The notes under the pieces are model-generated. The model was not told the origin of the DNA. It was given only the letters and a program-made list of their open reading frames with translations, and did no database searches. From Castanea sativa (taxonomy: Eukaryota; Streptophyta; Magnoliopsida; Fagales; Fagaceae), in assembly GCF_040712315.1 (NCBI RefSeq), contig NC_134020.1, positions 5,995,362-6,059,361 of the forward strand: a DNA stretch of 64,000 nt, written 5' to 3'. A program made the translations under genes and the position numbers. Positions 54,460 through 64,000 of the stretch are shown piece by piece (position 1 is the stretch's first letter; the number at the start of each line of letters is the position of its first letter).

Positions 54460-54870
54460 CACATCCTTTTAAAAATACTGATGGGGCTAGTATACTTTTG
54501 TTTTAAAGTTTTTTCTGGAAAAGTGTAATTATTGATTCATTGGGTGTTATTTTTTGGCAAACAATATATACTCATTTGATATTTCAATTCATGACAGATT
54601 GAGATCCATTGAAGAATACTAATGGAATATCGATGGAACCATTATACTTTTGCTTTACAATTTTGCTGGAAAATGGTAATTATTGATTCATTGAGTGTTA
54701 TTCTTTGGAAAACAATATACTATTTGTAAACACTTATTTAATATTTCAATTCATGGCAGATTGAGATCCTTTTAAGAATATTGATGTAGCTAGTATACTT
54801 TTGTTTTAAATTTTTTTTAAAAAAAGTGTAATTATTGATTCATTAATTTTGCCAGAAAAGTGCAATTATT
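54460..54870. repeat. Three tandem units, about 150-165 bp each
   Basis: agtatacttttgttttaaa, gtaattattgattcatt and tttcaattcatg(a/g)cagattg recur in order, with units starting near 54460, 54594 and 54756. Downstream of the MULE ORF; may be the subterminal part of that transposon. Confidence 0.8.
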
Positions 54871-54974
54871 GATATATAATCTTACTTATGTAAAGTTAGA
54901 TTAATGTTACAAACCATCAATTTTTACAAAAAGTTTCTCAGTAGTAGAATTTGGCATGCGCTTATTGATTCTCA

Positions 54975-55147
54975 TCCCTTTATTCCAATGAGAAAACAAA
55001 AGTTGCACCTTGGAATAATCCCATTTGTGGCAAAAATTAAGCCAAATTGAGGACTTCCCCATCCCTTTATTTCAATGCAAAAACAAAAGGTGCGCCTTAG
55101 AATAATCCCATTTATGGAAAAAAATTAAGCCAAATTGAGAACTACAC
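54975..55147. repeat. Tandem duplication, period about 86-88 bp
   Basis: atccctttattccaatgag and then aataatcccatttgtggcaa and aagccaaattgag recur at 55061 with a few differences. Confidence 0.85.
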
Positions 55148-56229
55148 GAACCTTAACCCTTTTTCATAGTTACCACAATATCTTGTTAATCACTAAACAC
55201 TAAAAAAATAATCAAATAATCAAAGTGGGTACAAAGGTGTGGGAGCACAATACTAGTTCCATTCTTATTATGTCACAAACCATTTTTCTACTACTCATAC
55301 ATAAATAGTCACTTCAAATGACTTCTAACATTAACAATCAGACCTAAACAAAATCTTCTTATGCTTTGCAACTTTGTTCTTTGGCCTTTGGCTGGTGTCT
55401 AATAATCCACTAATAACACTTTTGCTCTATGCTGTGAATTCAATATCATGCCACTCAAGGTAAATGCATACATTATGATTCTACACAATATATATATATA
55501 TATGGATGTTATTCATCAAAACAAATAAATAATAAACAAATATATTAGATTATGTTTAGGTATAAATAAATGTTATAGAGAAAAAAAGATATAATTGAAT
55601 TAATGAAAAGAATCTACATATCTAAGAAAGAAGTAAGGATATAACTGTTTTAATACCCGGTTTGAGTGAAATTTTAACACCGCACATTTATAAGCAGTGT
55701 GGACTTAAACTTACCATTACCCTTCATCAAAAAATGATTAATAAAACTATGTTGGAAAAGGTTATAGATAAGAGGTGTGACACTAGCCACTTGCCCTGTA
55801 GGTTTATATCATGAGAATTTATCCAAACCAACACAATTCTGATGCAAAGAACTCTGATTTGAATAGAGTCAAAAACACAAAATGCAATTAAGTTAGATAA
55901 AGCTTTTTGTACCACATGATCAATGATGCTAGTTTCCATAGTTTTGACTTAGCATGACCCACAAAATGCTGAACTAATACTCAAATTCAATCACATGTTC
56001 TTACTTTTTATAGTATTAATCAAACAAAATAAACTTTGGAAAAATTAATGGAGCAAGGAATTGTTCAAAGATGGGGTAATGATCTATAACAAATACCAAC
56101 TCAATTTGCAATATCTTCTTTTACTTTCTTTGTAGTGCTCCTTTTTTTCTTTCTTTCTTTTGTATGGTGGCTTAGTTAGTAGACCATATGGATGGAGTTG
56201 TTATAGCAAGACCCTTAAAGGTGGGGAAG
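55148..56229. other. AT-rich non-coding stretch
   Basis: A short (TA)n run near 55490; otherwise nothing recognised. Confidence 0.5.
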
Positions 56230-58113
56230 CTAAACCTCATGGAGTCCTAATATTTGAAAATAAAACCAACCAAAAGCCATAACTTTAACACTAAACTCAA
56301 GAATCTAGAAAGCCTTACTCTGTTTTCTTATATTTCTTAGATTTCTTTCTCAGGTATTTATTCAAATTGTTGTATAGCATACTCAAAATCAATAATGCAA
56401 TACATATTCACTAGAGCTCACAGAAACCCAACCCCAAAAAATTAAACCAAACCAAGAAATTTCTATAGAAAATCATTCATGGAAATCAAAAAAAGAAGAA
56501 GAAGAGGGTTCTTTGTGGATTTAAATACCAATACCAGCAAAAGAAAGAAAGATATAAAGAAGAAAAAAAACAAACGTACCAGGTGGTGGCTGTCGAACAG
56601 TGGTGCAAGCACAAGCCATCGTCAAGACATTGGTTGTGATACGACTGGGCTACCTATCATGGTTGCTCTGGTTCTACCATGTCTCTCTTCTCTCTGGTGG
56701 AAAGACCTAGCTTTCTCTTCTTTCCATTGGTTTTCCATTAATAAAATTGAGTTTGATAATTTTTAAATCTCATGTGTATCTCACATGATTTTATTTTGTT
56801 AGTTTTTTGACATTAAGCTAACAGGAGTATTGATTTGGTAGATGTGTATAATTTATGGAAAAAATTGGACAATAAAAAAGTTTAGGGGGTGTTTTGATGA
56901 GTGGTTGAAATTTTAGGGGGCGTATGGGCATTTTTTCCAATTATGATTGATTAGATTAGTGCTTTAAAAAAGAAAAAAAGAAAAGAAAAAACACAAACTA
57001 CTTCAAAAATTGAGAGGTTATAACTTAATTTTGATTAATTCTTTTTAACTTCATAATATAATTTATAATTATATCTTTCTGTTAATCAAAGGAAAAAGTT
57101 AACAAATGTCCTAAGGACATTGGTTAAAAAAGTGACACAAATTGGCCACTTTTTATGTTTCTCAAAAATGGTATTGAAATTTTTCTAAAATTTTCTATTA
57201 ATAAATATCATCTAGACATCTATTAATAGGACCCTTAATCAAATGCCCATAATATTTTATTAAAAAATAACTATAATATACTTACATAACAAGGATAATA
57301 CTCTATCAAACCTTACATTCTTACTAGAAAAAAGTTATAATCACTTTAGCTTATATGACAAGTAGAAGTAGAACTGATGAGCCACTTTTACTTGTTCAAG
57401 TAAGTTGACAGAACTAATTAATAGTTAATGTAGTCTTTATAGGTACACCTTGCCGGAAAATATTCACCTAAACTAATATTAGTTGTCTTACTAAATACCA
57501 TTTGTTAGATTTAAACCCTCGAGACAAATAAAGTTTAACCAGTTTTAAGGCCATTTTATTAATTAGGCCAATTATGCAAGCCTTAGGTTAAACAAATAAT
57601 CAAACATATCATGCATAACAGAAAGTAAATAACACAAGATATGTGACCTAAGAAACCTAATGAAACAAATTGTTCCATAGGAAAAACCTAGGGGGACAAA
57701 ATCCAAGAAGAACAATCCACTATTCGATGGAGATTTATGCTCAAGATAATCAATTCATAGTAAACCAAACTAAATTTAACAAACTTAGCTCTGAATCTCA
57801 CAAGCTTCTCTGATATAGATTTTTTCCAACATGAACCTCCAGTTCACACTTTAGATCTCCAGTACACATGATAGCTGAAACTTGATTTGCAACTTGATTC
57901 CACTGGTACTAAGAGTGTGTGTGTGTGTGTGATCTTTAGTAGAAGCTTGAAAGAGCAGAATGTACAGAACCTCATAGATCTCAAAATAGCAGCCCCCAAG
58001 TCTTAGAACACATGCATTAGGGTGTTCTTTATATACTTAGTGAAGTATTTATTAAAACCCTTTGATTGGGTGCAATATAAATTCTGTAGATTCGTCTTTT
58101 GATTGATTGAACA
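56230..58113. repeat. Dispersed repeat, copy B
   Basis: Collinear with 5411-7310, from ctaaacctc to agattcgtcttttgat, with scattered substitutions and small indels. A copia LTR begins at 58114, so copy B was the target of that element. The left flanks of copies A and B are unrelated, which places the left repeat boundary at 56230/5411. Confidence 0.8.
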
Positions 58114-59058
58114 TGTTAGGGACATATTTTATGTAATTGGCTAATCCTTTGACAAAATGCACTTTACTTGTAATTGGGTAGATCTAGGATGGGCTTAAGA
58201 CTTCAAGAAACATGTTGTTCAAGTCAAGTGTTAAAGCCATGAAGATTTGACCAAGAAACAAGTGAAGAAGAGCTGTTCACTAAAACTCGATAGCAATCTC
58301 GATAGAAAGACTTCTATCAAGATTTAATGTTGAAGCTCGACAGAAGCTCAACACATGCTGTTTTTGTCGAGACTTACGAAATTAGAATTTCAAGATCTGA
58401 TTTTCAGGCCAAGCTTATGTATTTGTGTAGGATTTCTTTTCTCACAACCCCAGGCATATATAAGGCTTATTTGTCACATAAGAGAGCTCATGTAGAAAGT
58501 GCCTTAGTTCATTATTCTCTCTAAAGAAGCTAATGCGTCTTTACGCCAAGGGTTTATGACCAAGGAGCTTCCTGATCTTCATTGTTGATGAACTGAAAAA
58601 CTTTGTAGCCAATAACCTCTTCAAGTTGCTGGAGTTAGTCACATACTGGGATTCGTGCATAATTGGTTAGTCACGTATTGGGATTCGTGTATTGAACGGA
58701 AAGATTGCCTTGCCGCTACAATACAAGTCCAATTGGCTATTAGGGCAAGGGTTCAACTGTAAGTTGGTATTTCGGGATAGACCAAAGGGTTTGGTCAGAT
58801 TTGTTATACTTGTAACCGCTTGTGAATGATAATAGTGGATTCTTGGGAGTGGTGACCTTAAAATCACCCGGTGGGGTTTTGCCTTGGTGGTTTTCTCCAT
58901 TCGTAAGCAAATCACCTGTGTCAAATTTATTTTTTGGTGCATTTAGTTTAGTTGGTGATTTGTTTTGCTACCAGGCCATTGCATTAAATTTGATCTAATT
59001 AATTAACTTGGGTAATTAATTAATTAATTGCAAGAGGTCAATTCATTTTAACCCAACA
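58114..59058 (+). mobile_element. Copia 5' LTR of plus-strand element (945 bp)
   Basis: Starts TGTTAGGGACATATTTTATG and ends AACCCAACA. The five bases before it are GAACA. The 3' LTR starts with the same bases at 63786. TCGA-containing words (ctcgatagcaatctcgatag) occur inside, as in the internal spacer. Confidence 0.9.
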
Positions 59059-59059
59059 A

Positions 59060-59076
59060 GTATATCATAGTGGGCA
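59060..59076 (+). promoter_or_regulatory. Degenerate primer-binding site
   Basis: gtatatcatagtgggcac aligns with the initiator-Met type TGGTATCAGAGC with several changes, just after the 5' LTR. Confidence 0.5.
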
Positions 59077-59130
59077 CACCCTGATTAGGTTTTAATATTT
59101 GCTATGTGATCCATTAACCCCTGTTTGTCA

Positions 59131-61058
59131 TAGATAGAGGAAAATCTCTTATTATACCTCCTTTATTTGATGGCACTAACTATGCATACTGGAAAGTATG
59201 CATAAGCACTTTCTTTTAGTCTTTAGATGATAAGGTCTGGCAAGCTGTGGAAATCGGTTGGGTAAAGCCAAAGGAAGCGCTGGCTGATTAGGATGAGGCC
59301 AAGATCAAAGCAACAAACTTCAACAGCAGAGCATTGAATGCCATATTCAATGTGGTGACCGATGAGGGCTTCAAGAAAATATCCTTAACTGAAATTGCAA
59401 AGGAAGCATGGACCATCCTCCAGACAACCTATGAAGGGACTAAGGCCATCAAGGATTCAAAGCTCCAAAGGCTCATGACTAGCTTTGAGGAGATAATGAT
59501 GGAGGAGGATGAGACGTTTAATGAGTTATATGCGAAGCTAAAGGACATAGTGAACTCAGCATTCAATCTTGGTGATCATATTCCCGAGCCCAAGATTGTG
59601 AGAGAGGTGCTCAAATCAATCCCTAAAAGATTTCATGCCACGATAACAATGATTGAAGAATTAAAGGACATTGACACCATTCCTTTGACAAAGTTGATTG
59701 GCAATTTGCAAACCTATGAATTAGTTTTGACTAGACTTGGGAAAGGAACCAAAAGTAAGAATATGGCACTGAAGGATAAAAGTAATGAGACTGATGAGTC
59801 TTCAGATGATGAAGATTCCAAGATGAAGTCCTACATCACTAGGCAGTTCAAGACGTTTATGAAGAATGCCAATATGAAAGGTTTTGACAAGGATTGTAAG
59901 TAATCCAATTCTTCTCAATTCAAAAGTCAAGATAAAGGGAAGAAGGATGCTAAGGATGCTAAGGATGGAAATTAGTATACTATTCGCTCCAGACCAAAGT
60001 GCTTCTGATGTCAAGGTTTTGGACACATGAAATAAGAATGTCCAACATATCTTAAGTCAATTTGGAAAAGCAAGGATCTTGCTGTTACCTTGAGTGATAT
60101 TGAGCCTAAGACTGAGTCAGATGACAGTGATGATGAGGGAATCCTAAATGCTTTCATTGCCACAGTGGATCCTACTGAAGGGATCGTAGAAGTGGTGGAT
60201 GAAGAAGAGGACTTGGTGGAATCCAAGTTCGAGAAGATGGATGAACAAAATGACATCCATACAGCCTATTCAAAGTTATATAAGGTATCTGAAAAGCATG
60301 AGAAGTTGTATAGGCTGTCTACTAAGAAGCTTAGTGAAGTGGAGTTGGAACGAGAGGAGCTATCCACAAAGGTTGATGAATCCAATCAAACCATTGGAGC
60401 ACGGAGGGTCGAGAACAACTTCTTGGCTGAAAGAACCAAGAAGCTTGAAGCAGAATTGTTCCAAGTTCGAGCTCTGTTGGAAAGGACTTCCAGTGCAAAG
60501 CTGGATGAAATGCTAAACCTCTAGAAATTAGCTTCTAACGGAACCGACTTGGGGTATGAACTCTCTAACTCTTCTCATATTGCCTCCTCTAGTAGGACTG
60601 TTTTTGTCTCACCTGCTAATAATGAAAATCTTGAGAAAAATTAACCTAAAACTGAGATAGCCAATGAGAACAATCTAGACAAAGGCAAATCTATTCTAGG
60701 AGCACCCCCTAAGGTAGAGAAGAAAGAGACTAGAAACCCTAAGAGAAATACTGCTAAAAATAAGAAGTCTCAACCAAAGAAGCCATATTTCTGTCATCAA
60801 TGTGGAGCTTCATGACACACTTGTCTAAATTGTTATAAGTGGTTAGCCACTCAACAGAACAACAATGTGTTATCATTTGGTGGTCAAGGTCAGATTCCAC
60901 CATCCTTAGGTCCTCTTGGAGATCTTCTCAAGGCCCTCATGTTCCTTTTGAACTTAAACGGTTTCAATTCTTCCCCCTCACCTCTGGGACAAAGGTTCAA
61001 ATTTAGGAAAGGATCTTCAGCCAAAACCAAAGTTTGGAAAGAAAAAGGCTCAAAGTGA
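59131..61058 (+). pseudogene. gag: Copia gag (Sirevirus-like), single frame broken by stops
   Basis: Particle protein of the element. One frame runs the whole length (open parts 59334-59903, 60090-60524, 60867-61058), interrupted only by stops at 59217, 59289, 59901, about 59973, 60006, 60033, 60522 and two or three more. Domains: N-terminal copia gag region (LIIPPLFDGTNYAYWKV, LTEIAKEAWTILQTTYEG, SFEEIMMEEDETFNELYAKL, PKIVREVLKSIPKRFHATIT); first knuckle (C-x2-C-x4-H-x4-C pattern with a stop inside); acidic linker; coiled coil (TKKLSEVELEREELSTKVDE, ERTKKLEAELFQVRALLERT); second knuckle with a stop (CHQCGAS then HTCLNC). It ends at 61058 with no protease or integrase after it. Several stops sit where the minus copy has Gln or Arg, as expected from C-to-T changes. 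Confidence 0.9.
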
Positions 61059-63014
61059 TTCAGTCACTCTTTCTCTCTCTCCCTTTATGTTTTTGCATTA
61101 CTTGTTTATTTTGCTTTCTTGTTTTTGAGTCAGTTTAGTTTTATGCTTTGTATGTTTACATGTTTTTCTTTGTTTGTTATTAGTTTCGTTTTATTTTGTT
61201 TTACATAAAAATAAAAATAAAAAATTTGAAAAATCAGAAAAATACAAAAACAGTGTGTTGTGTATATTGGCACTTATGTACCCTAGATGGCCATTGAAAC
61301 AAAGTTTTCTAAACTTTGTATCTCTTATAGCTTAGATGAGCATCTCAATGCATAACTAAGCAAGTGAGCTTTGTGGCTCGTGTTTGTGACGAGTACAATT
61401 AAGATTGTCTCTTATACCTCATACACATATCATTCTTTTTTATGGGAATGACTAGAAAATCCTAAGTGAAAGACATAAATAACCATCTCACCACTAAAGC
61501 TCCCCAATCATGTATAACATCTGTATGCTTCGGCATAGCAAAATTGCGATGTTAAAGCTTACGTAATTAGGTATTTCTTCTCTCCCTTATATGCCTATGC
61601 ATGCTATGCTTAAAAGAAAAAAAATATATGCAAAGAAAATAAAAGCAAAAAGAATTAAAATGCTTTTAAAATGATTGTAAGCGTGTTTATAGGAGATGTG
61701 GGAGTTATATGATGTACCTCAAAGGTGATAGTCCCCATCAAACAATTATGATTGTATGTAAATGTATTAGATGTTCTCATATCTTAAATCGTCATAATAT
61801 GAGAAACTTGTGCACACTTGCTATGTTTCACACACAACATGCACACTCTCTGTTACTTTTGATACATGTGCAAGTACAATGTGATTTGACCATCACAAGA
61901 GATACATGTGTTGATATATGCTCACTAAACTGACTTAACTTGTTTTAGAAATATAAAATTGGTTAGACTTGCTTAGTGTGTGTGTGTGTGGTTTTGGATC
62001 TATGGATGCTATGCTTATATGTTGAGAGATGTCTTGAGAGCTTAACATGTTGATTAGATCTTTGGTTGAGTAGCTTGGTTGTTACATTTGTCTCCTAAAC
62101 CCTTTGAAAAACTCCTTTTCTTCAAGCTTGACAGCTCCTTGACAGATTCTCTTTCTATCAAGCCTTCTTTCTCTTTTCTCGATAGCATCTCGACAGATTC
62201 TCGATTTATCAAGATTTCTGGGTTTCTTCTCAATAGAATCTTGATAACTTCTCAATCCATCAAGATTTTTGGGTTCCTGCTTGACACATTCTCGATAGCT
62301 TCTTCGATCCATCGAGCCAAATTTCTGTGCATTCTGTTTGCTCGATTGATTCTCAACAGATCCTCGATCCATCGAGACCAACCTTTAGCCATCGACAGAT
62401 TCTCGATTAGATCCTCAATAGATTCTTTTCTGTCAAGATTTAAAGCTCAACAGATTCTCGATAGAAACCTTGATCCATCGAGCTGAATTTTCTATTTAAG
62501 GTTGAGGCGCGATTTCATTTTTCATTCTCTCATCTCTTCCTTGATAGTTTTTCTTTCTCTCTCAATCCAAACACTTTTCTAACACTCAAATCTCCTCACC
62601 TAAGTGAGTTTCAGCCTACATCAAGCTCAAATCACTTGGTAAGCATCCTAAGTCCCTGTTACATGCATTCATGCATTTTAGACCTAGGTTTTAGGCTCTT
62701 GCTATATTTTTTGGGGTTTTTGGTTTTTTTTTTTTGTGTGAAATTGATAGGTTGGGGTTTGTGAATTTGATATCACATGATCATGCATTGCACTCTAAAC
62801 ACATTATAACAATGTTTCATGCATATTAGATGTGTGTGCTTGATTATTGTTGTGAGTGTTGATAGGTTTGGGTTTTACCCATGATGCTTTTATTTTTTGC
62901 ATGTCACATGTTCATGCATTTTCATGCATACTTTCTTTCTTTTCTTTCCTATTCTAAGCATGTGTTGTGTTCTATTGTGTTTTCTCTCTCTCTCTCTCTC
63001 GGATAGACTGCGTC
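61059..63014 (+). mobile_element. Copia spacer between gag and ORF2, with TCGA-rich repeat
   Basis: About 2 kb without pol. The segment 62120-62500 is a degenerate array of short units such as ttctcgatagattctcgat, catcgagcc and gattctcgacag, with local palindromes (ctcgatccatcgag). A (TC)n run at 62983-63000 precedes ORF2. Confidence 0.7.
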
Positions 63015-63585
63015 ATGGCACCCAAACAATGTAAATCTACTCCGGCTCGAAACCCTCGTCAAGGTTCTGGGTCATCTTCTTCTTCTGATTCTCCTGTACC
63101 CTTTCATATTCGGTTTTGCGATGAGAAGGCCCAGACGGAATTCTTTGAGAACTTCCAGAAACGTGGCATTCATCTGGAATGCCAAGTTATTTTGTCAGAT
63201 TTTGCCGACACTCCTCTCCCAGAAGTCATTCGGACTCGGGATTGGGCTTCTCTACTTGAGAAACCCTCGAGTTGTCCCATCGTGTTTATTCAGGAGTTTT
63301 ACTCCAACATACACGGAATCGATAACTCTGTGCCTCAGTTTTTTATCACATTTTGAGGTATACATATCGTAGTTACTCTGAATCTTATATTCAAGGTACT
63401 ACACGTCCCTAGGGTAGCGCATCCTGACTACCCTTGCTGCGAGCATCTTCAGACCATGTCTAGAGATGACCTTCTTTCTTACTATCGTTAGAAACCTTCT
63501 CTTTAGGGTGATGCTCTAAACACCCCTTGCTTAGGCTTTGCTAAAGGCCCTTGCTTTCTACTTCACACATGATGCCATGATGAGT
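63015..63585 (+). pseudogene. Copia ORF2, 'putative plant transposon protein'-like, truncated
   Basis: Unknown function; family assignment as for the minus copy. The ATG at 63015 is chosen because MAPK is conserved in the minus copy and follows the TC run; an upstream in-frame ATG exists at 62967. N-terminal serine-rich region (ARNPRQGSGSSSSSDSP), then HIRFCDEKAQTEFFENFQKR, LECQVILSDFADTPLPEVIR, WASLLEKPSSCPIVFIQEFY, then the frame closes at 63356 (FITF). A further part in another frame reads LHVPRVAHPDY, confirming a frameshift. The helical and acidic C-terminal part of the minus copy is missing after about 63585. It is on the same strand and in the same order as gag. Confidence 0.7.
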
Positions 63586-63767
63586 TTTGTTGAAGTGTCT
63601 CAGAAAGACAAGTTGTGAAAGTCTATCTTTCCATGAACTCTCTTCTTGCAAAGTTTTTCAAGAGTTTGTAGTAAGGATAGATTTATTTTGTAAGACAACA
63701 AGTGGTTATGAGTTGAGTGATTTAAGACTTCTCTCATGATTATTTTTTTGTTGTGGTTTTGTCTCAG

Positions 63768-63785
63768 ATTGCCAAAGAGGGAGAT
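63768..63785 (+). promoter_or_regulatory. Copia polypurine tract
   Basis: gccaaagagggagat immediately before the LTR start TGTTAGGG; matches the minus-strand element. Confidence 0.85.
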
Positions 63786-64000
63786 TGTTAGGGACATATT
63801 TTATGTAATTGGCTAATCCTTTGACAAATGCACTTTACTTGAAATTTGGTATATCTAGGATAGGTTTAAGACTTCAAGAAACATGTTGTTCAAGTCAAGT
63901 GTTAAATCCATGAAGATCTAACCAAGAAACAAGTGAAGAAGAGTTGTTCATTAAAGCTCGACAGCAATCGCGACAAAAAGATTTATATCGAGATTTAATG
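63786..64000 (+). mobile_element. Copia 3' LTR, cut by the window end
   Basis: The first 215 bases match the 5' LTR at 58114 with scattered substitutions. It continues beyond the window. Confidence 0.9.

Noticed and set aside
1..64000. tRNA or rRNA genes
   Set aside because: Only tRNA-complementary PBS sites were recognised; no cloverleaf or rRNA segment was seen by eye.

Overview
The window is plant nuclear DNA, AT-rich and without an intact cellular gene. Nested transposable elements cover most of it. They include Ty3/gypsy elements of the Tat type, Sirevirus-like Ty1/copia elements, a chromovirus-like LARD, a plant L1 LINE, a Mutator-like (MULE) transposon and a probable Helitron. This mix, the abundant solo LTRs and long AT-rich spacers suggest a eudicot, perhaps a woody one such as Fagaceae; the species guess rests on general resemblance only.

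Layout. 1-5036: 3' end of a Tat-type element, a truncated LTR, a complete LTR (1825-3579), a primer-binding site and a decayed gag. 5037-18730: non-coding DNA holding a dispersed repeat, two solo LTRs with perfect 5-bp target duplications (7738-8403 and 9896-10648), and a probable Helitron (8636-18303) with possible captured exons and a strong G-quadruplex tract. 18731-21955: 5'-truncated LINE, minus strand. 21956-51040: one nested block. A Tat-type element (LTRs at 22199-24151 and 49332-51040) has its pol split by a solo copia LTR (24957-26383) and by a minus-strand copia element. That copia element is itself interrupted by a LARD (29533-38499). The 3' part of the Tat element carries two decayed antisense genes, one DUF7745-like and one spliced and related to the plant mobile domain. 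51041-54175: MULE transposase broken by a second solo copia LTR (51548-52927). 54176-58113: repeats, including a second copy of the 5411-7310 repeat. 58114-64000: a second, plus-strand copy of the copia element, cut by the window end.

The copia copies have a gag with two zinc knuckles separated by a coiled coil, then a long spacer, then an ORF resembling the 'putative plant transposon protein' family. Protease, integrase and reverse transcriptase are absent, so the family looks non-autonomous and needs pol supplied in trans. The two copies explain each other: the plus-strand ORF shows what the LARD disrupted.

The most interesting signals are: a set of hairpins upstream of the Tat polypurine tracts whose stems differ completely while the loop core GGATAGT stays constant; the gag-plus-ORF2 copia family; the spliced antisense genes in the Tat element; and a chimeric junction best explained by recombination between a full-element allele and a solo-LTR allele. 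Every coding region is decayed, often by stops that look like C-to-T changes, consistent with old, methylated repeats.
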